The position numbers and the translations under genes were made by a program. Below, one piece after another: positions 9,751 through 21,997 of a DNA stretch of 64,000 nt. A model generated the notes under the pieces. That model saw nothing but the letters and a program-made list of their open reading frames with translations. It did no database searches and was not told where the DNA came from. Numbering within the stretch: the first letter of the stretch is position 1; every line of letters begins with the position of its first letter. This DNA comes from Salvator merianae (Eukaryota > Chordata > Lepidosauria > Squamata > Teiidae), in the NCBI GenBank assembly GCA_003586115.2, contig QVOM02000074.1, positions 4,952,197 to 5,016,196 of the forward strand. Reading direction: 5' to 3'.

Positions 9751-12115
9751 GATGTAAGTGGGAACCTGAATTTGAGGGATGGTAAGAAAGGAGGTTTGAA
9801 CACTCTGAATTTAATAAAGAAATGATTTTTTATTGAAATATTATGGAGAGGGATACAAAATGAGTAATGAGTTGCAACAGCAAAACACTCTTTCTGTGAC
9901 AACTCCCCTTTAAGGCACATGGTAAGGCATTAGTGTCCCTAATATCTTTGGCTTGAAGATATTACCAAGGTGTCAAGAGGAAAAAAAGGGGTAACCTATC
10001 AAGTGACAGAGATTTAACTATGTAGGTACACCCATACAAGAGCAGAGTCTCAGGTAGACTTTCTCCTTGCTTTAACAACTGGGTGGCAGTGGTGACGTTG
10101 AATAACTCACTACTGGTGAGTTTCCTGCTTCACTAACTCAGAACAGCAAAGAATTGGCCAACAATCCCTGCCCTGCCCTGCCCTGACCAGTGATCCTTAG
10201 TATCAATCTAGCCAAGATTGAAATGAATTTGGCCGCAGCTGAAGTTCTTTTTGTCCAAAATCTAAGACTTTGTGTCTCTCTGTTAATGGCTGAAGAGAGG
10301 GGACATTAATTGGTGTTGGTTCTTGAAGGCTTCTCATTTCTGGTTCAAGTGGTTTCTCCTTTGTGTGTTTCACAATCTAAGGTGGCTACTCCTTTGTCTG
10401 CTTCAAAGTCTGAGGAGAGTTGGGACCCCTTGGAGATGGCTCAAAGAACTCACAGTTCATGAGGGAAGTTCAGCACATTGTCTATAGGTTCAGCTTGACT
10501 GGAAAATTCAACAGAGGGCCCATGGTTTGAATCTGGCTCCCTCAGCAGAGACCAGGTTTTACATCCAGCTTCCTGTCACAACACTTCAGCTTCCCAATCA
10601 CCTAGGCTCTCATGTCCTAAGTGGTTCTTGCTGACCCACTCCTATTTCCTTTCGGTAACTCCTGCAAGCTTGGGCTAACCTATATTAGTCCAAAACTTGG
10701 GACAGCATTGACTCACACTCAGATGCTTGATTGCAGAAGTTTCTGCATTTTCCCTGAGAAGCAGCGATGGCAAGTGCTCCCATCTGTTGGACCAGCCCTT
10801 TTGGCCACGCCATACAACATGTCCAGCCCCATTGATCCTGACCTGGATGCCAAATTAGGCACTCTCCAGGCTGCCAACCAGGGGAGAAGGAATGGGGGAG
10901 AAAGTGGTGCTTTCTTCCTGGGCTTTCATATTCAGAGTTATCTCTAAGCTTTTCTTGCATAAAGCTGGATTTCAAGTGATTTCAGCAGGTCTCTGCTGCT
11001 TTCCATGGCAGATGTTATTTGCTTTTCAGGTGGGAGGTACAGCATGAGTAACAACTCTAGTGGTGGTAAAACACAACACCCAGGGGAAGCTTGTGTCTTT
11101 TATGCCTTTATACTGACCCATTTGATCTGTGGTGAGCAAATGGTTAGGGGGAAGAATGAGTGGGGAAATTTCATATTCCTAGCTAGAGGCACTCTTCTGG
11201 CTACTGGCATAAAATAGCTGATAGCTTTATATGTCTAGATTTTTGTGTGCAAATGTGCACATGACACCTTCCTTGGCAGATGCTGAGTTGTGCGTTTTAG
11301 TTCCTGGAGTTACCTTGTGGCTTGGCTTGATGGGATTTGCAGGATGGTCAGCTTTAGCATCATTAATCATGCACAGTTGAAGTAAGCAGGTGCCTTCTAC
11401 CTTGACCATGGACACTCCAACTGGGAATGGTAGCACTGGTCAAGGATGTAAGAATGATACAGGATCTGCTTTCAGTTTTTGTACTCTGGGGGAAATTCTA
11501 TAATGATGATCTTGGGCCACCATCTCTTGCTGCCAACACTAGGTAGCTTGTCATCAAACCAGGCAAAACAGCTGTATATTTGGGAGTCAAGTAGCAAAAA
11601 AAGAACACCCCCCCCAAAGATGGAGACTTCTTGTTAACACCTTTTGTTGATGATGGCGACTGAGAATAATGATATTTTCCTGAATATTCAAGTTACAGGA
11701 GTACTTTTTTGGGGGGCAGGCTGGCTGGCTGGCATGGACCCTTACTTCAATGATGTTTCCAGCAACCAAGAAAATAAGTAGTTATCTTCTGCAGCCTTCA
11801 GTAGTTTGGTTGTGGGAAGCAAAGATTTTACAATGACAGGTCTTCATATTTCAAGGGAATCTAGTAATATCTCTCACATTCTAAAGATCTTCAACATCAT
11901 TTACCTGCTCCAGAATAGTCTCAGATTTTTATTTGGTTATTATTACTAGAAGTATACACAATGCTTTTTCAATAAGGAGGTTGTTCCGCTGATGAGAAAG
12001 CCCTATTTCTACCTGTGATCCCTTCATGGATGGCATGATTAGAAAGGCTTCCCCAGATCTTAATTGAAGAATAGGACCATAAAGGGGCAGGTGCTCCTTC
12101 AGGTATTTGTGGTCC
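9751..12115. other. Unassigned, low gene evidence
   Basis: This stretch has a short CCCTG run at 10166-10187 and a C-run at 11608-11616. Open frames of up to 108 codons on both strands have no motif I recognise and no codon pattern that would set them apart. I see no terminal inverted repeats. Confidence 0.4.
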
Positions 12116-12119
12116 AAAT

Positions 12120-14700
12120 CTTTCATGTCCTAGTTTGACAGCATTAGCACCTTGAATTGGAGTCAGAAGCAAAAAGGAATATTTAAGATATTTAAGAACC
12201 AGAGTAATATGCATTAGGCCCAAAACTCCTGTCAGCACTCTGGCTGCAGTGTTTTGCACCCAGCTGTAGCTTCTGACCCATTTTGATGGGCAACCCCATG
12301 TAGGGTGAATTACAACAATTGAATCTGAAGATCACAAGTTTCTTCATCAATATGGCCAAATTTCCAGGAGAGTGCAACCCTGTCCAGAAGAGGATACTCT
12401 CCCACTCCCTTGACCCATGAGCATGGAACATGCAGCATCTCAACCTTATCTGGATTGAACTTCAACCTATTAAATTGCATCCAATTCTTCACTGTCTCTA
12501 GGTGCTAGTCCAGGACCTGCAGCACCTCTCCTGACTCAGAAGTAACAGAGATAGAGAGCCCTGGTATCATCAGCATATTGGGGACACTTCACTTCAAATT
12601 TCCTGATGACCCTTCCCAGTATCATGTAGCTGTTAAAAAACAGAGGAATAAAACTGATTCCTGGGGAACCTCACAAGTTTGCTCCCAAAGCGATTAATGA
12701 AATTTCGCATACATACCCTCTGGAACCTATCACAGCAATAGGATCAGAAGTGTTGAAAGACCATGTCCCCAGTTCCTAAAATGGAGAGTCATTCCAAGAG
12801 GAAACTGTGGTCAACAGTATCAAAAACTGCTGAAATCTCAAGAAACTCCAACAGGGTTGTCCTCTTTCTGAAACAAGACTGAAAAAGAGTCTAGATATTT
12901 CAGTTTCTGCAACCATGTCTGCAGTTGGGCAACAACCTTTTCCAAAATTAGAAATCAGCCATGAGACAGTAATTATTCAATACTACCAAGCCCAGAGAGA
13001 GCTTTCTAAGGAGGGAGTGGATGTCTGCCTCTTTAAGTGCCAGTAGAACTCTCCCTGGAGAAAATGGGGCATTAATCATTTTCTGGACTCAGCCGGTCAT
13101 CATGTATAATAGTCTAGAAGACATGGACTCTTGCAAGCAGCTTGTTCACATCAGTGGCCTGCAACAATTGAAACTTATCCCAAACAATATGACCAGATAG
13201 CATGCTTGGGACCTTGATAAGACCACTATTAATAGTTGCATCCAATTCGTAGTGGATTTGAGAGATTTTGCTCTCAAAGTGTCTAGCAAATCTGTTAGAG
13301 CTGATCTGAGATGATGACAAAGGACTTTTCCACATGCTAGTATTAACCAGAGAAGGTCCCACCTTCCATCATACTTTGCACTGGATGAAACGTGGACCAG
13401 GCTAGGACACCCAAAGTGGCGCCTAGCCTGGTGTAGCTGTAGACCTCAACAATGAGATCTACAACCAACCCAGAGTCAGTATATTGGACTTTGGAGGCAT
13501 GCAGAAGGTGGACCCATTTTGTTGGTCCTCTGGGAAGTGATGCCAGAAGTGGGTCTGTTCCAAATGTTAATTCCTTGGCCTTTACAGTCTACGTGCTGCC
13601 TCTGAGGGTTCTTTGGAGGCACTGGACAGGCCTGGGATGGAACTGGTCAACTGAATGCAAATGGCCCTCTTCCACTCCAGCAGCATCCTGTCCCAGTGTG
13701 GGACAGGTTGCTTGTTTCAGGACAGGGCATGCTGTCTGTCCCAGAACAATGGAGGTCAGTGTGGAAAGGACCATGGACTCTTTCCCTGTAGGAGTCTAAA
13801 CTCCTCACCACTCAAAAGAATTTAGCCAGATGGCTACTGAAGTACACAATTGTGGTAACGACGTAGAATTTCTTTCCTGCCACCAGTGCCACAAAATAGA
13901 CATGATAATGTTCTCTTAACTATGCCTGGTAAGATGCACAGTGAGATGCACTTATGCTCTTGCTGTAAACCTCTCCATTTCATAACCTGCAGATCAGTGG
14001 AAAAGCAAGGTGGTCTGTGAACTCTGCAGAACCGTTGAGAGCATCTAGGTGCCATCACGTCAAGAGCTCTTGTCATCTCCTGATTCCAGAGTGTGACTGG
14101 GGCTTTCATGAGTACACTGTTGATGGCATCTGGAAATTCAGTCAGAACATTCAGGAACCTATAAGTCTCTGAGGACAGACCATAGAAATAGGTTGCCCAG
14201 CCCAGTGGGTCCTCCACAGCCCAGATTTCACTAGAAGGTGGTCTGTCCCTGAAAATAGACTTACAGTAAGTCCACCTAACAGTGGACAACCACCCAATCT
14301 CTCTGAGACAAACACCAGGTGGAGTGCATATCCTGCTATATGTGTTGGAATCAAGATGGACTGAGATAGCCCCATGGAGGTCATGAAGCTCCAAACCTGC
14401 CCTTAGGAGGCATCCTAGGCATGGAAGCTAAAGTCCCAGCATGTTTTATGGAGGGAGCCTGAACCAACACGTTGGAGACAACTTCTGTCAGCTCAATAAG
14501 AGACACTGGAGTACAGTGGGTTAGATAGTACATGAAAAATACTTCTATTTTTTCTCTTTGCCCATTAAGAGGAATATGCTTTTGATTTCTGGGTAACATT
14601 GGGTATCTGGTAAAAAAGAGGGAATCTCTATGGAATTTGGCAAAAAAACAAAACCCTGATAGCCTGGACTGGTGCTGCACTGAGTAATCCTGATGACAGG
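12120..14700 (-). mobile_element. CR1/L2-type LINE relic, antisense, most of the endonuclease-to-RT region
   Basis: Read on the minus strand, this decayed copy keeps the order of a CR1/L2 ORF2. About 14390-13840 encodes the region after the endonuclease domain (ALDVMAPRCSQR followed by PPCFSTDLQVMK). About 13360-13115 encodes FARHFESKISQI and IVWDKFQLLQATDVNKLL. About 12960-12850 has EKVVAQLQTWLQKLKYLDSF. About 12490-12310 has WMQFNRLKFNPDKVEML, and about 12270-11970 the C-terminal part (YMGLPIKMGQKLQL, then YLKEHLPLYGPILQLRSGEAFL). Frames are broken many times, with a gap between the palm and thumb parts. It is an old pseudogene lying opposite to the next LINE fragment. Confidence 0.75.
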
Positions 14701-14889
14701 CTGGGAAAGCACAGGGCCTCCACTTTAAAGTTTCTTATCTGGATCACACTGAATGTGCAGTTTGTACTATATTTCTAGTTATACCGGATTAACTACAATA
14801 ATAAAGATTTTTAGTTCTACTGTCATAGAAAACATATGCTATTTGTCCTAGAGTAAACAAATGGTGAATAAAACACTAGTATTCATTTT

Positions 14890-16020
14890 TAAAATCTATA
14901 TAAAGCTGCTGGAAGACGTCATCTGGAGATCTGCAGTGAATTGCCTTTGGTGTGCTAATGATACTAAGCTCCATCTCTCCGTTCCATCTGAAGCAGTGGA
15001 GGTGGTTCACATATTTGACCATCGCCAAGAGGTACGAATGGGTTGAAACTGGACCAATAAATTGAAGACAGAGGTCATCAAGTCCATGAGTAGAGGAGAC
15101 ATCCTATTTGTGAAGGGACTGTAATACTGGAAAGAACAGGTGTGTAGTTTGGGGATATTCCTGGACTCATCACTGACACTGAGTGACAAGGTGACAGTTG
15201 TGGCCAAGGATGCCTATTTACAACTACAGTCCTTTCTGGTGTGATGAGACAGGTTTTTTATCGTGTCTTTTAGAAAACATGTCTTTTCTGTAGACACATA
15301 AAAAACCTCAGGCATTCAAACAGTAAAACAAATCAGTTTTCCTTTGCCTTGAAATCTGACAATGCCTTCTTGACAACAAGTGCTCACCACTGATTGGGTA
15401 GCTGATTGGGTCAAGTTTTTCGGGACCTGATTGGTAGCTGGCCAGCAGCATTTGTTCCCATGCTATGATCGGCTAGATTTCCCTCTTCTGTGCTTAAGAA
15501 GCTCCCCACTCAATGTAACTAAAGAAACAGTCACTCTCAGTGTTATTCTCTTACATAAGAGGAAGGGGCAGTCATTCCCAGGCTTCAGGATGGAATAAGG
15601 TGCTTTTAGGGATTTTATGTCTGCTCTTACAGCCTCAAGTTTGCCCAAAGGGCATCTTATTAAGTGTGTCTGATCACACCCAAAGATAGCTTGGCCACAA
15701 TGATTCATGCTCTGGTAACTTCCGTCCTGGATTATTGTAATATGTTCTATGTAGGGTTGCCCTAGATGATAGTTCAAAAGCTGTAGCTAGTGCAGAAAGT
15801 AGCAGCAACGGTGCTCACAGGTATTCTCAGCTAAAGGCACACTGGTCCTAAAATAATTGCACTATTGCTGATCTGCTACTGAGCCCAATTCAAGGTTCTA
15901 ATGAGGGACCCCAAATATCTAAAGGAGGGCCTCCTCCCATGTAGAACCTGCCTGTCAGTTGAGATATGTGGGAGAGACTATCTTGGTGATGCTGGCACTT
16001 TCAGCAGTTAAATAAATTGT
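14890..16020 (+). mobile_element. CR1/L2-type LINE relic, plus strand, interrupted by about 450 bp of unknown sequence
   Basis: The left part (about 14930-15240) encodes a damaged palm/thumb region: WCANDTKLHLSVPSEA in place of the YADDTQL catalytic motif, followed by CSLGIFLDSSLTLSDKV. The right part (about 15690-15830) resumes with a broken MIHALVTS / LDYCN / YVGLP and VQKVAA series, then LINE 3' sequence. Between them, about 15241-15690 matches no LINE and looks like an insertion. It starts TGTGATGAG and contains a CTTAAGAAGCTCCCC stretch that could fit a solo LTR, but I found no secure target duplication. The copy is non-functional. Confidence 0.65.
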
Positions 16021-16123
16021 GACATGTAATAGGGTCTTCGCTGCAGCAACTACTGGGTTAGGAAAGAGCCTCCCTTCTGAGCTGCTTCTAGCTTCATTTG
16101 TATACATTTAAACATATAATGAA

Positions 16124-16295
16124 CAGCAGCGGCCCGTGCCTTTAAGGGGGGGGTGTTCGCACGAGTGCCATGGCCGTTCGCAGGGCCTCCGGGCCTCCGT
16201 AGTGACACAGCACTCTGCTGTGTCACTACGGAGGCCCCGCGAACGACCATGGCACTCGTGCGAACACCCCCTCTTAAAGGCACGGGCCACTGCTG
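16124..16295. mobile_element. Palindromic hAT-like MITE, copy 1
   Basis: This 172-bp element has ends CAGCAGCGGCCCGTGCC and GGCACGGGCCACTGCTG. It is a near-perfect long inverted repeat: the left arm (GTTCGCACGAGTGCCATGGC and so on) re-occurs complemented in the right arm around a short centre at about 16205-16222 (GACACAGCA / TGCTGTGTC). A perfect 8-bp target duplication ATAATGAA flanks it (16116-16123 and 16296-16303), the hAT hallmark. It carries no gene and lies just downstream of the LINE relic. Confidence 0.9.
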
Positions 16296-16621
16296 ATAAT
16301 GAAGATGCATCTCTTTACCCTAGCCTTTATCTGCGGTAGCACACCTCCCACTTCAAGAACTGTTTGTTCTATTTTAATAAATTAAATGTTAATTGTATCT
16401 TTTTTTTATTGCACTGTTTTTATTGTAACCCAGTGTGAAACCTAGGGTATAGAAAGGAACAGAAATGCGAATGTGGTTTCCATCTGTACCCAATCATTCC
16501 CTGTTTGACCTTCTACTTTTCTTTAGTAGTAGAACTGATCCAAGTGGTTCTAGGCAGCCTCAGGTTCGTTTTCCAAGAGATGCTTAAACTGATGGAATTA
16601 TTCCATGGAATTTAATATCCT

Positions 16622-17570
16622 TTTTTTTCTTTCTTTTTAATATTTTTATTACAGATTTTTCAATATAATACCAATAAAAAATCAATCATATACATACAAA
16701 AATAGGCACACAGCATAAATAAAGATCAAATAAGAACCTTATACTCACGAAAGGAAACTTCTGCCCCACCTCCTGTTACAGGGACTGGTGAGAGGAGAAT
16801 ACCAACTCTGGCAAATTATCATTAGTTTACTACAACCATTGTAATAGGAAGGCTGGTAAATTTATGTCTGATATGTTACTCAAAACCTTGATACATAGCT
16901 ACTACACTTTCAAAAATTTATCTTGGATACTCTCTTCTTCCATTTTAGATTATCTCGAAGTGACAAATTCATTTATCATTATCTTCCAGATTTCTTTGTA
17001 CCAGTTAATGCTGGTTAGTTTATCTGCATTTTTTCCAACTTTTAACTAATAAGCATTAAGCAGCAGCTATTACAGAATGCAATCAAAGTTCTGCATTAAT
17101 ATCTAATTTTAAGTTGGCATTATCATATGGAAGGAAGAAGCAGAATAACAATACTGAACATTTCGTCCATTATATTACTTTGTTCCAGAATGTAGCCACT
17201 GGGGGACATACCCACTACATGTGATAATATGTGGCCCTTTGCTGGAATTTTCTTCAACATTCTGTATTATTTGATGTAATCATCTGTGCTGGAACTGATG
17301 GAGTAAAATACCAGTGATACAGCATTTTTGTATAACTTTCTTTGATTGACACAGAAGAGTACCATTTCTGTTTAACATTTATCATATAGTTCCAAGTCAA
17401 ATTTGGAATATTTATTTGTAGATTCAAAGCCCACAGGTCTCTCAAACCCAGCATTGGGGAGCTTTGTAATTCAATAATAATTTTATAAAATTTTGAAATA
17501 ACACCTTCAGAGATGTTTGAGGGTATTCTATTACCTCTTCAAATTTAAACATGGGTCTGGACTTTGCACT
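16622..17570 (-). mobile_element. Probable non-LTR retrotransposon 3' fragment, antisense, family uncertain
   Basis: A T-rich start at 16622-16660 on the plus strand (a poly-A tail on the minus strand) is followed by AT-rich sequence. That sequence contains segments such as CCCACTACATGTGATAA and GGGACATACCCAC, which resemble squamate L1 3' regions from memory. No frame is long enough to confirm it. The alternative is an unrelated AT-rich region with a chance T-run. Confidence 0.35.
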
Positions 17571-18349
17571 CATATTGTCAGGGGATTTCAGAAAAGCTTC
17601 CATTGCCAGCCACGGGAACTAGTATGCATTATGTGATGACATGGCCACCTTGATAGTAATTGCTGAGGAGCAGTTTATGACCCTTGGATGCATCCAACAT
17701 GTTGTAACTATCTTCTCCAATTGAAAATTAATTAAGGATTATAGAGTATTGTACTTCATTCTCTTATGACCTTAACAGAGTTCAGGATGCCTCATTATCT
17801 TTGGTAAATATGCATATGCCAATAAGAAAAATGGGAGGGATTGTGATTAATCCTGGATAAGACCAAAAGGAGATCTTATCGGGCGTCCCATTTTTAAGCA
17901 CTGGCAATTATGAAAAACACTAAATTGCTCTTGGTGCAATTTGAGCAGAAGAAGAAAAGAAAATGCCAGCTCAGCAAAACATATCTCTTAAGCGAATGGG
18001 ACTGGTTTGGCTGAGAGAACTTTATATAACTCTGAGATGACAAGTAACATTAAGACCTATAGAAGAAATGGAAGCAAGTGACAAATGTGAACATTTCTAA
18101 ACTTCACTTGCATATTTGCATTTCAGCTGCTGCTGAAACAACCACAGAAGATTATTTAGTCTCCAAAGATATAAACATCTTTTTCAGACTTCATGGCTGT
18201 ATATGGAAAGATGCACAACTACAAATAAAGGGCGCTGAAAAATAAGGAGCAATGGAGTGGACTGAAAAGTTGGCTATGGAAATGGAAAAAATATCAGAAG
18301 CCTTTGCATTCACACTGAAATTTCAGTCCAGCTTTAGTTCACTTTCAGG
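17571..18349. other. Unassigned sequence
   Basis: No open frame, terminal repeat or retroelement motif is seen. Confidence 0.4.
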
Positions 18350-18464
18350 GTGAGAGAACACATCAGCAAAAGTAACAAGCTGTTTTCTTTTGGCATTATC
18401 TAACTCAGAAAATCCACATTTGGGTTAAATAATGACTAGATTTTTTGCTAATGTGTTCTCTCAC
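18350..18464. repeat. Inverted repeat with 22-bp arms
   Basis: GTGAGAGAACACATCAGCAAAA at 18350-18371 is matched by its complement, ending TGTGTTCTCTCAC, at 18443-18464 with one mismatch. The loop is about 71 bp. This could be a small MITE or the inner part of a longer foldback, since weak inverted similarity continues outside the arms. No clear target duplication was found. Confidence 0.7.
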
Positions 18465-18529
18465 AGAAGGTGGGTTGAAGCTAGGTTAAAACTTAGGTGT
18501 TCCTTATTGTTCCTGATACGTGGTCATTA

Positions 18530-18700
18530 AGGCTGCATCCAGACATCGCTTGCTTATTCCACTTATTCCACTTTATTTGGATGTCCCAGAATAAAGCATG
18601 GATATTCTGGAGTATCCATGCTTTATTCTGCAATATCCAAATATAGTGGATATATACCAAATATATACCAAATACAAGTAAGTGATCTCTGGATGCAGCT
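18530..18700. mobile_element. Short hairpin MITE, family H9
   Basis: Ends are AGGCTGCATCCAGACATC and, complementary at the right, GGATGCAGCT. A perfect 3-bp duplication TTA flanks it (18527-18529 and 18701-18703), as for PIF/Harbinger elements. The centre holds a perfect 17-bp hairpin, AGAATAAAGCATGGATA, loop TTCTGGAG, TATCCATGCTTTATTCT, at about 18590-18631. The size, 171 bp, and lack of coding sequence are typical of a MITE. Confidence 0.8.
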
Positions 18701-19620
18701 TTAGTCTCTTCTATAGCAACAGAAGAGTCTGCTACCTGCCATGGGGAATTTATTGCACTGTCAATATTCTGAACTTTCAGGAAGTATTTTCTAACATATA
18801 GTCTAAACAATTTCTCTTAACAGTTTGAATGCCTTGGTTCAAATCTCAACCCAATTTTCCCTTGATGCAGGTATTCTTGCCCCAATACCTTGGTTCTAGC
18901 CATACCAATATCTGAAGATGGTATATCACTGCAGCTATGTTTTCTAGGCTCTTCTCCAAGCCCTCACAAGTGTTGATCTCCAGATCCCTCACAATCTAAA
19001 CAGGTTGTAATCTGTTGATACAGTTGTAACTCAATTTACATGGTTTCCAAGAGCGCAGCTGCACTATTGCACTATTGTCAGATTGTGACCTGTAAAATTA
19101 ACATGTTCCCATTTATTTGCTGTTGTGCAGTTTTCCACCAAGCATCCATTGACTTACATTGAGTTGACCAACCCGCCTGACAAATTGGTCTCTCAACATT
19201 CTTTTGCCTACCATTCCTTATGCATCTCAAAGGGGACACCATTCTGCAACTGGGAGGGCAGCCACCACTGAGAAGGACACCCCTACAGATTAATCTGCTG
19301 GGAGGAAGGACTCACAAATGATCAGTAGGTGTGACCCATGTGAAACTGAGGAATGTTGGGATTACTGAAAGGTAACACAGACTGGAAAACCCAATAGGCA
19401 CCTAGCAGTTGATTGGTTGACTTCCTTAGATCAGGTAACTAGGGGAGAGACTAGAGACTAGTATTTGGCAGTCTTCCTGACTAGGATGTTGACATGCAGG
19501 TAAGATTTCTTTGTTAAGATATTTGCTTTCATGTGAAAGTAATCACCATTTTTATTCTTCTCTCCTATCAGATGAACTAAGGTGTACTTCCCTGCATTTG
19601 CAGAAATGATTTTCAATTAT

Positions 19621-19814
19621 GGCTGTGGTCACACCCAAGTTTTAAGATGAATTCAGGCAGTTTGGAGATCACAGGGATCACACTGCTAAATGGTCTTCCG
19701 ACTTTTCTCTGAGCTATCCCACAGAAATTCATCCTATCCTGTATTCGGATTAATCCAGCACTGAAAACGGTTCTGTTCTTTAATCCAGTTATATTTTAAA
19801 GGTGTGACCAAGGC
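19621..19814. mobile_element. Small MITE with GGC-n-TGGTCACACC ends, H7-like
   Basis: The left end GGCTGTGGTCACACC and right end GGTGTGACCAAGGC are inverted repeats that match the termini of the large element at 6539-8655. The length is 194 bp. Flanking trinucleotides TAT and AGA do not match, so the target duplication has decayed. The interior contains TTAATCC motifs but no gene. Confidence 0.55.
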
Positions 19815-20627
19815 AGACAACTACTGGAGGCAGGACTGTACTTTCCTGGGTGGGCAGAGGAAGGGTTTTAATTTCACACTCTGGCCCATGGCATCATCCT
19901 CTACTTTGTCCTCACTCACGCAATGTAAGGTGAGTGGCAGGAGCTGGTCTTATGGACTCTCATGCAGGGACAACTGCTGCAGCAGTTGTGTTCAGTAGGC
20001 TAGTAGACTCAGAGGAGTCCATCCCCCCTCTATATCCACCACCTCTGCCCACTTGACCTTCCAACCCTAGGCAGGGGGATCATGAGTTTTATGCTTTTCC
20101 AGAATTATGCAAACTGTGAATCAGCCTCTCTTGTCAAGCCTTAAGCTACCTCCCGCTTCCACCCCTGAGGCTCTGCACACAGTCCATGCCATGTGCTCAT
20201 CCCTTGCCGAGATTGGCTCTCTGTGGCTGCCTTGTCTGACTGCCTTCTCCTCAGACAAGAGAGAAAGGGGGAGAGAGAAATGGAGTGATCAGCTGCCTTA
20301 GGAACTATTTATATCTCTCTCTTTCCCTTCATTTTCTCATTCTTTCTCCAGTGCCTAGCTGTCCTCCTCCACCCCCCAAGCTAGGAGATACAGTTTGCTT
20401 GTCAATCGCAGCTGTACTCTCTCTCCTCCCTCAAGAAACTTTGGCTGCTAGTTTTTATTTTTTGTACGCAGCAATGGATGTCTAATGTATAATTGTTGTA
20501 TGAGTAGTGTTTCGTTGTATAAAATAATTTTTATTTTTTTTAAAAAAGAAACTTTGGCTGCAGGAAAGCAGGACTGGAGGAGGCAGCAATATTCAGAGAC
20601 TTGAATTACTTTGGGGGGGAATTTGTA

Positions 20628-20640
20628 TGTGTGCACGTGC

Positions 20641-20674
<34 letters not shown>

Positions 20675-20694
20675 CACACACAGACAGACAGACT
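20628..20694. repeat. Compound microsatellite (GT)n(GA)n(CA)n(GACA)n
   Basis: GTGCACGTGCGTGTGTG grades into a GA run, then ACACACA and a CAGACAGACAGAC tail. It is a simple tandem array in otherwise unassigned sequence between 19815 and 21430. Confidence 0.95.
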
Positions 20695-21439
20695 ATGCTG
20701 CTTGGTAAGTTTAAAAGCAAAAAAAAAAACCTTCTGCTTCTCAGATCCCTTCTGTGATTGCTTTTTTTTCCAATGAGGAAGGGTTTATAACTTTATTGGT
20801 TATATTGGGCAGTTTCTCTTTCCCTTTAGGGGGAGAGGTGGGAACAGACAGGTGGCATGCAATCACACAAAGGGAAGAAAGAGGGGTAGGGTGAGTGTTT
20901 AGAGGGAATTTTTTTTCTATAGCAGATAGCCTGCACTCAGAGCCTTAAGCATGAATAAAGGAAAGCTTTCTCAGTGAGTATTATGATAAAATGCCGGACA
21001 TCTCACAAGAAAAGGTCCAAGTCTCTTTTCCCCTGAAACGGACTAATTTGTTGATGTTTGACCATGGCCTATTGCTATTTTCTTCTTTGATGTATTTTAC
21101 TGCAAGTATTGATAAACAAGCCTTATTAATTTTTCCATATTGTTGCAAATCTGCGTGAGTCCCTACCCTTACATTTACTGCTGGGTAATTTTATCCCTGT
21201 GGAACAAACATCTGGGCAGCTCTGTATGGAGAGATATTTTTCTTTCAGATATTTAGGACTCAGTGGGCTCAGCAGTGTATTAACCATCAATGCATATTTT
21301 GAAGACCCGTGTGATGGGCATAGCAAGCCAGAAGCACTCATCACCAGCCTTGCTGCTGCATCTGCCCTTTGAACTGTCTTTCAAGAATCTTCAGGAGTGT
21401 CCCCACATGTATAACTGTGGCTAAGTTATCCTTGTCCAG

Positions 21440-21775
21440 GAGGAATCATAGGCGGTGAATCATCTATAGATGAAAATAGGCACTCCTCACCTTTACTGCT
21501 GCTAGGCAGGGGTTAAACACCTCTTGATTTAAACAGCTACCAGTGGTCCCATATAGATGATATATACTGAGGACAAGATTGACCCTGGTGAAACTTAGCC
21601 AAGGTTCCGTATTAGAGATACATACCACCACTGTCTTTAGGAATTGGCCCCTGTGGTAGGAGTGGAACCATTGTGCCACAATGTTTCTTGGCTCCCAATT
21701 CCAAAGCCACTCTGGTAGGATGCCATGGTCAATGGTATCAAACTCTGCCAAGACGTCCAAGGAGAACTAACAGGC
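21440..21775 (-). mobile_element. CR1/L2-type LINE fragment, RT palm, antisense
   Basis: The minus-strand open frame at 21464-21760 reads LAEFDTIDHGILPEWL, then IVAQWFHSYHRGQFLKTVVV and a degraded LSFTRVNLVLSIY. This is the palm segment that in intact CR1/L2 elements reads AAFDTIDHGIL to GVPQGSVLSP. The copy is truncated at both ends, and the G-P-Q-G motif has been lost. Confidence 0.7.
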
Positions 21776-21814
21776 TTATGAATTTACTGTCCCTTTTTTG
21801 ATAATGCTCAAAAG

Positions 21815-21997
21815 CAGCAGCGGCCCGTGCCTTTAACAGCGGGTGTTCGCACGAGTGCCATGGCCATTCATGGGGCCTCTAGGCCTCCATAGTGACACAG
21901 GAGGTCGCTAGGCAACCTGCTGTGTCACTACGGAGGCCCCACAAACAGCGATGGCACTCGCACGAACACCCGCCCTTAAAGGCATGGGCCGCCGCTG
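21815..21997. mobile_element. Palindromic hAT-like MITE, copy 2
   Basis: Ends are CAGCAGCGGCCCGTGCC and GGCATGGGCCGCCGCTG. A perfect 8-bp target duplication CTCAAAAG lies at 21807-21814 and 21998-22005. The interior is again a long palindrome with GACACAGGAGGTCGC / CCTGCTGTGTC at the centre. It is 183 bp long and matches the copies at 16124 and 59702. Confidence 0.9.

Noticed and set aside
13834..14394. 186-codon minus-strand frame as a host gene
   Set aside because: Its motifs (ALDVMAPR, then a PPCFSTDLQVMK stretch) match the linker region of CR1/L2 ORF2, and the flanks continue the same LINE.
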